A stretch of DNA of 64,000 nt from Bin87 sp963692995 (lineage in GTDB: Bacteria; Chloroflexota; Dehalococcoidia; Lucifugimonadales; UBA3495): NCBI GenBank assembly GCA_963692995.1, contig OY843611.1, forward strand, positions 744,001 through 808,000, written 5' to 3'. The notes beneath the pieces are model-generated. The model was not told the origin of the DNA. It saw only the letters and a program-made list of their open reading frames with translations, and ran no database searches. A program made the translations under genes and the position numbers. This document shows, one piece after another, positions 1 through 7,401 of the stretch. Within the stretch, counting starts at the first letter, position 1. Each line of letters begins with the position of its first letter.

Positions 1-2
1 CC

Positions 3-1736
3 GGCGAAGGACGCAAGCTTATCGTGCTGACCGAGTCCTTCGGCAACGAGGTTTGGGACCCCAAGTACGAGAGCGGCGACAAGCACGTTTGGCACTTCCC
101 GCTGCATTCCCACATGATCACCACCGACGACGATCTGAATTACACCCGGGACGGCCTGGCTACCGACTGGTCCGTGTCCGGCGATGGCAAAAGCATTTCC
201 TGGACACTGCGGGATGACGTTGTTTTCCACAACGGCGATCCAATGACCGCCGAAGACGCCGCCTGGTATCTCCGGTACGTCCAGGACGACGGAGCCCGTT
301 CAGTGGTGCGCATCCGCATCTGGCGGCTGGTCGCCGGCGACGAGCCCAACGAAGCCTACGAAGGCGACAACACGAGTCGGGAAAAAGAAGGACACGCCCG
401 GGTTACCGGCCCCAACGAAGTCACTATCAGCTTCGTCCGCCCTACTCTGAACTTCATGGCCGACGTCAGCGAAGTGGGCGGCGGCACTGGCGGCTCCATC
501 ATGTCCAAAGCCTACTTCGAGAGCTTTGGCGACGACGATCAGTCCCGCTCCGACGGCCTCAACTCTAATCCCAACCCCGGCGCTGCCGGCCCCTTCGACC
601 TGGCTGATTTTGTTTCCGGCACCAAGATCGTGTACGAGAAGCGGGATGAGCACTTCATTCTGGAAAAGCGCCCTTACCCCTTTGACACGCTGGAAATCAA
701 CCTGGTAGCCGAGGCCGCGACCCGCAAGGCCGCCCTCCTCAGCGGCGAGGCTGACATCTCCCCCATTGACGTGGACTCCCGCGAAGAACTGGAAGCCGAC
801 GGCTTGCAGTTCCGCTTCGGCCCCGAATCCACCCTGATCTGGATCAACGCCTGGAACTGTAGCAAGGACGCCCCGCAGAACCTGGGTTACGACCAGTCTC
901 GTGATCAGGACGACCAAGGTACGTACATCGGCGACCCGGTGGGGACGGAGTTGATGTGTCAGGACAAGCGCGTCCGCCACGCTCTGGACTACGCCATCGA
1001 TAAGGAAGCCATCCAGGAACTGGTGGGCGGCCCCGACGTGTTCCACATCGCCGGCACCGCCGCCGCTGCCCCGTCGGGCATTGGCTACCGGAATGACGGC
1101 ACTCTGGACCCGTTCCCCTTTGATCCCCAGAAAGCCCGCGACCTCTTTGTCGAGGCTGGCTACAACGTTCCCGCGGTCGATACCGAGGCCCTCACTGCCC
1201 CGGCGGTGACCAACCTCAAGGACCCGGTTATGCCCGGCGGCGGCGACGAGTGGAACGTCTGGACTTGGGAAGCCGGCGCCACCGTGCCCAAGATGCTGCA
1301 AATCGTCGAGTTCGTCTGCGACGACTGGAGCATTTACCTGGGCCTCAACTGCGAGGTCAATGTCGGTGAAGAAGCCGCCATCAAAGACCGGCAGTACGGC
1401 GGCGAGATCCCCGGCCAGTACCTGGTGCGCTCCAACGAGCACTCCTATGACACCGGCTCCAAGCTGATTGGCCGCTTCGGCGACCCCGATGGTTCGTACA
1501 TCAGCTACGACCCGCTGACCGAACCGCTGATCGCGGCCGCAGTGTCGTCCACCAACCCGGAAACCCAGGAGGAGAACTACTACCAGGCGCTCCGCCAGGC
1601 TCACGAGGGCCACTGGGACTTCGCGCCCGGTTACCTGGATGCTCCCTACGCCATCAGCGCCCGCATCGACGACTGGCGCCCACGCCCGCTGCGCCCGTCC
1701 CCCAGCGCGCTGTGGACGGTCCGTTGGGCCCAGTAA
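3..1736 (+). CDS. ABC transporter substrate-binding protein, peptide/nickel type (family 5), 5' end cut by window
   Basis: The frame is open to the left edge, so signal peptide and true start lie outside; the GTG at 24 is probably not the start. The visible 570 residues look like an SBP_bac_5 lipoprotein: an early segment on the energetics of a solute-binding lobe (WSVSGDGKSISWTLRDDVVF), a central CQDKRVRHALDYAIDKEAI motif typical of the family, and an aromatic C-terminus. Such proteins capture oligopeptides or similar solutes outside the membrane for DppBC-type permeases. Permeases of that type sit at 23706-25660 but are too far away to be called its partners. A hairpin follows the stop codon. 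Confidence 0.9.
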   Translation, partial: GEGRKLIVLTESFGNEVWDPKYESGDKHVWHFPLHSHMITTDDDLNYTRDGLATDWSVSGDGKSISWTLRDDVVFHNGDPMTAEDAAWYLRYVQDDGARSVVRIRIWRLVAGDEPNEAYEGDNTSREKEGHARVTGPNEVTISFVRPTLNFMADVSEVGGGTGGSIMSKAYFESFGDDDQSRSDGLNSNPNPGAAGPFDLADFVSGTKIVYEKRDEHFILEKRPYPFDTLEINLVAEAATRKAALLSGEADISPIDVDSREELEADGLQFRFGPESTLIWINAWNCSKDAPQNLGYDQSRDQDDQGTYIGDPVGTELMCQDKRVRHALDYAIDKEAIQELVGGPDVFHIAGTAAAAPSGIGYRNDGTLDPFPFDPQKARDLFVEAGYNVPAVDTEALTAPAVTNLKDPVMPGGGDEWNVWTWEAGATVPKMLQIVEFVCDDWSIYLGLNCEVNVGEEAAIKDRQYGGEIPGQYLVRSNEHSYDTGSKLIGRFGDPDGSYISYDPLTEPLIAAAVSSTNPETQEENYYQALRQAHEGHWDFAPGYLDAPYAISARIDDWRPRPLRPSPSALWTVRWAQ

Positions 1737-1765
1737 TCCGTTCCTGGTGATACCCGCGCAACCCA

Positions 1766-1794
1766 GTAGGGGCGCTCCTTGTGGGCGCCCCTAC
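1766..1794. terminator. Perfect 10-bp inverted repeat after the transporter gene, terminator-like
   Basis: GTAGGGGCGC at 1766-1775 pairs with GCGCCCCTAC at 1785-1794 around a 9-nt loop, and a T-rich stretch (GTTTGTTTG) follows. It lies 30 bp after the stop of the binding protein and could end its transcript. The T-tract is imperfect, so a dispersed hairpin element is an alternative. Confidence 0.5.
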
Positions 1795-1835
1795 GTTTGT
1801 TTGAAAATGCAGTACAATTGTTGCCGATTTCCTGG

Positions 1836-1945
1836 ATTCCCGCTTTCGCGGGAATGACGGGAAGACCCGGAACGCCGGGAGACCCGGAACGCCGGGAGAC
1901 CCGGAATGACGGGAGACCCGGAACGACGGGAGACCCGGAATGACA
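1836..1945. repeat. REP-like palindrome followed by a 17-bp tandem array
   Basis: The palindrome ATTCCCGCTTTCGCGGGAAT (with GAC following) occupies 1836-1858. It runs into five 17-bp units starting at 1864, 1881, 1898, 1915 and 1932 (the last partial), each with a GACCCGGAA core and ending in GGGA. The units resemble the right arm of the palindrome (GGGAATGACGGG). The 20 bp before the palindrome resemble the spacer of the element at 10095-10185. Confidence 0.85.
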
Positions 1946-1971
1946 AGGCGACTTTGTAAAGGACGGACCAT

Positions 1972-3126
1972 ATGTTCAAGAGTTTTAGCGCATCCTACGC
2001 CGGCCACGTGGTGGACGATAACCTGGGACTGGAAGGTACGCCGGCCAACGACCGCCGGTATTCCAACGAGCGACTGGCCGAAGCTTTTGACTGGGCGTTG
2101 GACATATCCAAACACCTGGAAGCCAACGGCTATGATGAGTTCTGGATGGCCGAGCACCACTTCCAGCCCGAAGGCTATGAGTGCATCCCCAACCTGATCA
2201 TGCTGGGGCTGTATCTGGCCTGCAACACGCAGCGGCTCAAGTACGGCTGCGGTTTCAACATTACCCCCATGTGGCATCCCCTGCGGCTGGCGGAGGACTT
2301 CGCTATGGGCGACATCCTCTCCGGCGGGCGCATCATCTTCGGTGTGGGGCGCGGCTATCATTCTCGCGAGGTCGAGACCTTCGGCGCCCCCATGTTCGAC
2401 GGCGACGCTAACCGCGAGCTGTTCGAGGAGCAGGTGGAGGTTATGGTCAAGGCTTTCAGCCAGGAAGCCTTCTCCCACGAGGGCAAGCATTACCAGATAC
2501 CGGCCCGCGTGCCCTATCGAGGCTACACTTTGGAAAAGCTGAGCCTGGTGCCCCGGCCACTGCAAAATCCTGTGGAGATCTGGCAACCCCTGGTTTCCGG
2601 CAACCCCAAGGGCGTTGACTTCATGGCCCGCGTGGGCATCAAGGCCATGGTGGCCAACACGCCGGAACCGGCCCGGCACGAGCGGCTGACCATGTACCAA
2701 CAGGCCGCCGCCAATCACGGACGCGAACTGGCCTTGGGCGAGGACATCGCTTTCGGCTACCGCTTCTTCATCGGCCAGAACCGGGAGGCGGCAATCAAGG
2801 AAGCCAAGCCCTACTTTGAGGAGGCTATGAAGTTCGCCGCACCGCTGGGCCTGATGCGCCTGGAACCGGAGCAGATTGACGCGGTGTCCAATCCGTCCCT
2901 GCGTCGCGGCGTGGAACTGCCCACCCTGGAGGGCGCGGTGGAGAGCGGCGCGTGGCTGGCCGGCTCCCCCGACGACATCATCAACGCGCTGAAAGAGGAC
3001 GAGGCGCGCTATCCCGGCGTAGAGCGAGTCAACCTGGGCTCGGTGATGGGAATGCCCCGCGAAGTGTTCAAGGAACAGCTTTCCCGCTTCGCCCAGGATG
3101 TCATGCCGGCGTTCAATGGCGGCTGA
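1972..3126 (+). CDS. Luciferase-like (LLM class) flavin-dependent oxidoreductase
   Basis: This 384-residue protein has the bacterial-luciferase-like TIM-barrel signature: an early segment DEFWMAEHHF, then ISSGGRI-like FGVGRGYHSREVETFG, and a C-terminal GSPDDIINAL region. Family members use reduced FMN or F420 to oxidise diverse organic substrates; the substrate here cannot be read from sequence. ATG at 1972 follows an AAGGAC ribosome-binding site. It stands alone between the repeat array and purA. Length fits the family (about 330-390 residues). Confidence 0.88.
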   Translation: MFKSFSASYAGHVVDDNLGLEGTPANDRRYSNERLAEAFDWALDISKHLEANGYDEFWMAEHHFQPEGYECIPNLIMLGLYLACNTQRLKYGCGFNITPMWHPLRLAEDFAMGDILSGGRIIFGVGRGYHSREVETFGAPMFDGDANRELFEEQVEVMVKAFSQEAFSHEGKHYQIPARVPYRGYTLEKLSLVPRPLQNPVEIWQPLVSGNPKGVDFMARVGIKAMVANTPEPARHERLTMYQQAAANHGRELALGEDIAFGYRFFIGQNREAAIKEAKPYFEEAMKFAAPLGLMRLEPEQIDAVSNPSLRRGVELPTLEGAVESGAWLAGSPDDIINALKEDEARYPGVERVNLGSVMGMPREVFKEQLSRFAQDVMPAFNGG

Positions 3127-3199
3127 CCGAGCGGCAACAGTTCTTTCTGCATTGCAAAGCTACCGGATGACCTGGCTTCTGTCGCCCGGTAGCGGTTTC

Positions 3200-3208
3200 T
3201 GATATACT
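3200..3208 (+). promoter_or_regulatory. Extended -10 promoter element upstream of purA
   Basis: TGATATACT reads as an extended -10 (TG-n-TATACT), 114 bp before the purA start. No convincing -35 box is seen at 16-18 bp spacing, which is tolerated for extended -10 promoters. Inference only. Confidence 0.35.
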
Positions 3209-3321
3209 TGCTTGGCAACCGCATCGTCGCCGAGCGCACGATCAAGAACGCGTGCCGCCACAGGCCCTAGTCTGTGGGGGCGATTTTCTGGTTAGTTTCT
3301 GAGAATTTGGAGCAAAGCACA

Positions 3322-4611
3322 ATGCCGGCTTACGCCGTAATCGGAGGACAATGGGGCGACGAGGGCAAGGGCAAAATTATTGACTACCTTGCCGGCCAGT
3401 CCGATTGCGTAGTGCGTTACGCCGGCGGCAACAATGCCGGTCATACGGTGGTCAACGAGCGCGGCGAGTTCCAGCTTCACCTGGTCCCGTCGGGCATTTG
3501 CTGGCCGGGCGTCACCGGTATTATCGGCAACGGCGTGGTGGTGAATCCCGACGTGCTGCTGGGGGAGATTGCGGGCCTGGAGGAACGGGGCATCGACACC
3601 GGCCGGCTGTTCGTCAGCGACCGCGCCCACGTCATTATGCCCTACCACATCCTGCTGGACGAATTACAGGAGCGCGCCCGGGGCGACGGCGCCATTGGCA
3701 CCACCGGACAGGGCATTGGCCCGGCCTACGTTGATAAAATCTCCCGCGACGGTATCCGTGTCGGCGACTTGCTGGATACCACCGAGCAGCTGCCCGACCG
3801 GGTGCAAGCGGCCGTGGCAATGAAAAACCGGGTCATCACCGGCGTGTACGGCGGCGAACCCGTGGACGCCGACGAGATGCTGGAACTCTGCCGCCGGTGG
3901 GGAGAACGGCTGCGCGCAATGGTTTGCCCCACCGAACAGATCGTGCAGGACCTGCTGGAGCAGGGCAAGCGGGTGTTGCTGGAGGGCGCGCAGGGCACGC
4001 TGCTGGATGTTGACCACGGTTCATATCCTTACGTTACGTCGTCGTCCCCGTCCATCGGAGGCGCAATCACCGGGCTGGGTATAGATCCCCAGTCGATAAA
4101 AGGCGTGCTGGGGGTATTCAAAGCTTATTCCACGCGCGTTGGCGGCGGGCCCATGCCTACGGAGATGCTCGACCAGGCCGGCGAAGACCTGCGCGAGAAG
4201 GCCCATGAATATGGCACTACCACCGGACGGGCCCGGCGCGTCGGCTGGTTCGACGCGGTCGCCGCCCGCTACAGCAACCGGATCAACGGTTTCACCGGCA
4301 TGGTTCTGACCCGCCTGGACATCCTGGACGGCATGGACGACGTGAAAATCTGCGTCGGCTACCGGGTGGATGGCACGGACTTGGATCGTTTTCCGGCCAA
4401 TACCGGCATGCTGGAGCGTTGCGAGCCCATCTACGAAAAGATGCCCGGCTGGCACGAACCGACCGCCAGCGCCACCCGACCCGAGCAGTTGCCGGCAAAC
4501 GCCCTGGCCTATGTACGCCGCATTGAGGCGTTGGTGGGCTGCGCGGCTCAGATCATTTCCACCGGCCCCAGCCGCGATGAAACCATCGCAATCAACCAGG
4601 TAATATCCTAG
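3322..4611 (+). CDS. purA: Adenylosuccinate synthetase
   Basis: Catalyses GTP-dependent joining of IMP and aspartate to adenylosuccinate, the first step from IMP to AMP, in the cytoplasm. The N-terminus carries the hallmark GQWGDEGKGK with catalytic D13, and H41 in NNAGHTVV, at the usual family positions. Later signatures GTTGQGIGPAY and GTTTGRARRVGW are present. At 429 residues it matches family length. The frame is open upstream to 3274, but ATG 3322 is chosen because the conserved MPAYAVIGGQWGDEGKGK starts there and GGAG precedes it. Monocistronic as far as can be seen. Confidence 0.98.
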   Translation: MPAYAVIGGQWGDEGKGKIIDYLAGQSDCVVRYAGGNNAGHTVVNERGEFQLHLVPSGICWPGVTGIIGNGVVVNPDVLLGEIAGLEERGIDTGRLFVSDRAHVIMPYHILLDELQERARGDGAIGTTGQGIGPAYVDKISRDGIRVGDLLDTTEQLPDRVQAAVAMKNRVITGVYGGEPVDADEMLELCRRWGERLRAMVCPTEQIVQDLLEQGKRVLLEGAQGTLLDVDHGSYPYVTSSSPSIGGAITGLGIDPQSIKGVLGVFKAYSTRVGGGPMPTEMLDQAGEDLREKAHEYGTTTGRARRVGWFDAVAARYSNRINGFTGMVLTRLDILDGMDDVKICVGYRVDGTDLDRFPANTGMLERCEPIYEKMPGWHEPTASATRPEQLPANALAYVRRIEALVGCAAQIISTGPSRDETIAINQVIS

Positions 4612-4703
4612 CGAGACCAAATCGTGCATATTACCATACCCTCGCAGTTCGCCCGGCCAGTTGGCCGATTTACAAATATGCCGGACTGTAGAGGAGAATT
4701 GTC

Positions 4704-5056
4704 ATGGCCACCAACAGAGCACGCGCTCCGGACGGGGCGGAGCAGGACGCCTCCCTGCTCGGAAGGTACTTCCTGCGCTACACCGACGAGTTTTACCTGT
4801 TCTTCAGGCTCATTTTCGCCTTTATCGTCTCCCTGCATGGCGCCCAGAAGGCGTTTTTGCTCTGGGGATTTCCGGCGACGCATCCACTGGGCGCCCGCAC
4901 ATCTTCCCGAACCCGCCGGGGGATACTGGCTCCGCCTTTGGCGCCCACGGCGGCGAAGTGCCTATTCTATGGTTCGCCATCGCCGGCATCATCGGCATCA
5001 TGGGCAGCCGCAAGTACGGTCTGGAACGTTTGATCCTCAAGAAGGAACTCCTTTAA
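4704..5056 (+). pseudogene. Small membrane protein, DoxX-like, apparently frameshifted
   Basis: A strong GAGGAG ribosome-binding site precedes ATG 4704. The first frame gives a hydrophobic stretch and a DoxX-like turn (LHGAQKAFLLWGFPATHPLG), then degenerates into Arg/Ser/Pro-rich sequence near 4895. From about 4893 another frame, displaced by one base, supplies a credible ending: FPNPPGDTGSAFGAHGG, a second membrane segment VPILWFAIAGIIGIMG and a basic tail ending in KKELL at 5056. Joining them requires one missing base around 4890-4905. This may be a real frameshift or a sequence error. The joined product, about 115 residues with two membrane segments, is short for DoxX, so the family name is tentative. 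Confidence 0.5.
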
Positions 5057-5124
5057 CCCATAGCCTCAACCTTACACCCACCGCCCGACGCCGCACCCAT
5101 GACGCCGGGCAAAGAGTATGTGTC

Positions 5125-5355
5125 ATGCAACAGCAAGCGGCAAGATTCGGTATCTATTACAACTCCGCTCAGAACCAGGTGGTTCGCATCAACTCGCCAT
5201 ACTGGTTCCCGCCCGAACCTGAGTGGCAGAAGATTACGGATGAGGTCAACGCCACTCTGCTTGACCTGCGCCGAATGGTGCGAGAGCAGGGCCTCTCCGA
5301 GGATCCCGACGGGGCGACCTGGACCACGCTGCCGCTGTTGGACGAAGACGCCTAG
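5125..5355 (+). CDS. Small hypothetical protein, 76 residues
   Basis: No family is recognised. ATG 5125 starts a compact soluble protein with aromatic and Pro-rich sequence (INSPYWFPPEPEWQKIT), a helix with alternating charge (NATLLDLRRMVREQ) and an acidic end. The same frame continues upstream to 4624, but that part is Arg/Pro-rich and overlaps the membrane gene, so it is excluded. It ends 6 bp before the next membrane gene and probably shares its transcript. Confidence 0.5.
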   Translation: MQQQAARFGIYYNSAQNQVVRINSPYWFPPEPEWQKITDEVNATLLDLRRMVREQGLSEDPDGATWTTLPLLDEDA

Positions 5356-5361
5356 ATTTTT

Positions 5362-5901
5362 ATGACGCCGGAGGCGCCGGGCCAGCAGACACCGGAACCG
5401 GCAGCGGCAGAACGGGATTACGCCCGCCCACCCGGTTGGCGCGGGCGGATGATGGCGACCAACCCGGAGCAGGCCCGACGCTGGATGCGTTGGGCCTGGT
5501 TTAGTGGGTTGGCCTGGTGGGTCTGGACCATGGTGGTGCTGATGGTCTGGATCTCGGCGCCGGCGCTGGCCGAATCAGAAGCGGAAGGCGCCGTTCCGTC
5601 GATTCCGCCGGCCAACCTGCTGATTTACTATGGCGTAGAGGGCCTCGCCATCGCGCTGCTGGCGTTGGGAGTGATGCGCCGGTGGCGTCCAACGGCGCTT
5701 CTGCTTGCCACGGGTTTCGTCGTTTCCCGCGTCGCCCTCATCATGCTGGGTCTCATCACCCTCGACGGCGCCCGCGACGTGATCTGGCTGGCAATATACG
5801 GTCTGCTGCTGTTTGCCTTCGTGCGCGGAGCGCAGGGCGCGTTCAGCTACCACTGGTTCACCCACCCGCCGGAGCCTGGGCGCCGTCAGGCTGCCGAGTG
5901 A
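5362..5901 (+). CDS. Hypothetical integral membrane protein
   Basis: 179 residues. A polar N-terminal tail of about 45 residues is followed by four likely membrane helices: around 48-66 (WFSGLAWWVWTMVVLMVWI), 86-104, 112-132 and 137-152. The C-terminus is short and polar. No conserved motif points to a function. It follows the 76-residue protein by 6 bp without a visible ribosome-binding site, suggesting coupling. Eighty-seven bp separate it from the RNA-repair pair; no link can be asserted. Confidence 0.6.
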   Translation: MTPEAPGQQTPEPAAAERDYARPPGWRGRMMATNPEQARRWMRWAWFSGLAWWVWTMVVLMVWISAPALAESEAEGAVPSIPPANLLIYYGVEGLAIALLALGVMRRWRPTALLLATGFVVSRVALIMLGLITLDGARDVIWLAIYGLLLFAFVRGAQGAFSYHWFTHPPEPGRRQAAE

Positions 5902-5988
5902 ATTCCGGGACGCGCCTTGCTGCCGGTGTGCCGGCGGTCAGGTTGGGCGTCTTGTCCGTGAGTTACGCCCCGGTGTAACATTGGCATA

Positions 5989-7401
5989 ATGTTGCTTGCC
6001 ATCACCACCACGCATAACCCGGCTACCGACCTCGGTTATCTGCTGCACAAAAACCCCGGCCGGTTGCAATCCTTCTCCCTTCCCTTTGGCCGGGCCGACG
6101 TTTTTTATCCCGAGGTGGAGCCGGAACGTTGCACCGCCGCGCTGCTTTTGGATATTGATCCGGTGGGTATGGCGCGATCCAGGGGCGGAAGAACCGACTC
6201 TGCCGGCTGGCTCCAGCAGTATGTGAACGACCGCCCTTATGTGGCGTCGTCTCACCTGAGCGTGGCCATCGCCTCCGTATTCGGCAGCGCGCTGGCCGGC
6301 CGGAGCCGGGAGCGCCCCGAGCTGACCGAGCAGGCTATTCCGCTGGAAGCCCGGCTGCCCACCCTGCCGTCGCGGGAGGGCGCCGGTCTGATCCGCCGGT
6401 TATTCGAGCCGCTGGGCTACGGCCTGGATATTCAGGATCATCCGTTGGATCCGGACTTCCCCGAATGGGGCGATAGCCCCTACTTCAGCGTAACCCTGAA
6501 AACCTGCGCCAGACTCCAGGATCTGCTGGCGCACCTTTACGTGCTGCTGCCGGTGCTGGACGACAACAAGCACTATTGGGTTGGCGACGACGAGGTGGAT
6601 AAGTTGCTGCGCTTCGGCGCGGGCTGGCTGGGCGACCATCCGCACCAGGAACTGATCTCCGGCCGCTATCTCAAGCATCAGCGCGGCCTGGTACGGCAGG
6701 CGCTGGCGCAACTGCTGGACGCCGGCCAATCCGACCCTGACGAAGCGGCCCAACGCCATGAGCAGAGAGAAGTGCGCCTCGAAGCCCCCCTGCGACTGGG
6801 AGAGCAGCGGATACAGGCCGTCCTCGACGCGCTCCGCGAACTCGGCGCGGGGCGCGTGCTGGATCTGGGCTGCGGCGAAGGCCGACTCATCGGGGAAATG
6901 CTCCGGGAGACCGCCATACGTTCCATTACCGGCTTTGATGTCTCGCATCGCGCCTTGGAACTGGCAAGCCAACGCCTGCGTCTGGATACGCTGCCGGCCG
7001 CGCAGCGGGAGCGGGTCACCCTGCTGCACGGATCGTTGACCTACCGGGATCAACGACTGTCCGGCCATGATGCCGCCGTTGCCATGGAGGTGATCGAGCA
7101 TATTGACCCGCCACGCCTGGGGGCGTTTGAGGAAGCAATATTCGGCGCCGCACGGCCCGGCACGGTACTCATCACCACGCCCAACTCGGAGTACAACACG
7201 CTCTTTCCCGACCTGCCCGCCGGTGATTTCCGGCATCAGGACCATCGGTTCGAGTGGACGCGGGGGGAGTTCCAAAGCTGGGCGCATGGGGTGGCGCAGC
7301 GCCGGGGGTACGACGTGCGTTTTCAAAACATCGGCCCTGAGGATGCCGTCTGGGGCGCGCCGACACAGATGGGGGTCTTCACTATGGGGAGTCTTCACTA
7401 G
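5989..7401 (+). CDS. hen1: 3'-terminal RNA ribose 2'-O-methyltransferase Hen1
   Basis: Bacterial Hen1 methylates the 2'-OH at the 3' end of cleaved RNA before ligation, so the repaired RNA resists being cut again. The N-terminal half (1-240) is the Hen1_L domain that completes the Pnkp ligase (TTTHNPATDLGYLLHKNPGR). The C-terminal half is a SAM methyltransferase with V290-LDLGCGEG motif I and the metal-binding set E367, E370, H371 (MEVIEHID) and H419 (FRHQDHRFEW). Length 470 is typical. Its stop at 7401 abuts the Pnkp start at 7402, so the two are co-translated. Confidence 0.95.
   Translation: MLLAITTTHNPATDLGYLLHKNPGRLQSFSLPFGRADVFYPEVEPERCTAALLLDIDPVGMARSRGGRTDSAGWLQQYVNDRPYVASSHLSVAIASVFGSALAGRSRERPELTEQAIPLEARLPTLPSREGAGLIRRLFEPLGYGLDIQDHPLDPDFPEWGDSPYFSVTLKTCARLQDLLAHLYVLLPVLDDNKHYWVGDDEVDKLLRFGAGWLGDHPHQELISGRYLKHQRGLVRQALAQLLDAGQSDPDEAAQRHEQREVRLEAPLRLGEQRIQAVLDALRELGAGRVLDLGCGEGRLIGEMLRETAIRSITGFDVSHRALELASQRLRLDTLPAAQRERVTLLHGSLTYRDQRLSGHDAAVAMEVIEHIDPPRLGAFEEAIFGAARPGTVLITTPNSEYNTLFPDLPAGDFRHQDHRFEWTRGEFQSWAHGVAQRRGYDVRFQNIGPEDAVWGAPTQMGVFTMGSLH

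Noticed and set aside
300..1613. Long minus-strand open frame (437 codons) opposite the transporter gene
   Set aside because: It is a codon-bias shadow: the opposite strand encodes a recognisable binding protein, and the translation is Gly/Val/Ala-rich with no family features.
1864..1945. Short regular repeats resembling a CRISPR array
   Set aside because: Units are contiguous 17-bp tandems without unique spacers and match arms of the REP palindrome; no cas genes.
4624..5124. Upstream extension of the 76-residue protein to 4624
   Set aside because: It is Arg/Pro/His-rich and overlaps the DoxX-like gene, whose own start has a strong ribosome-binding site.
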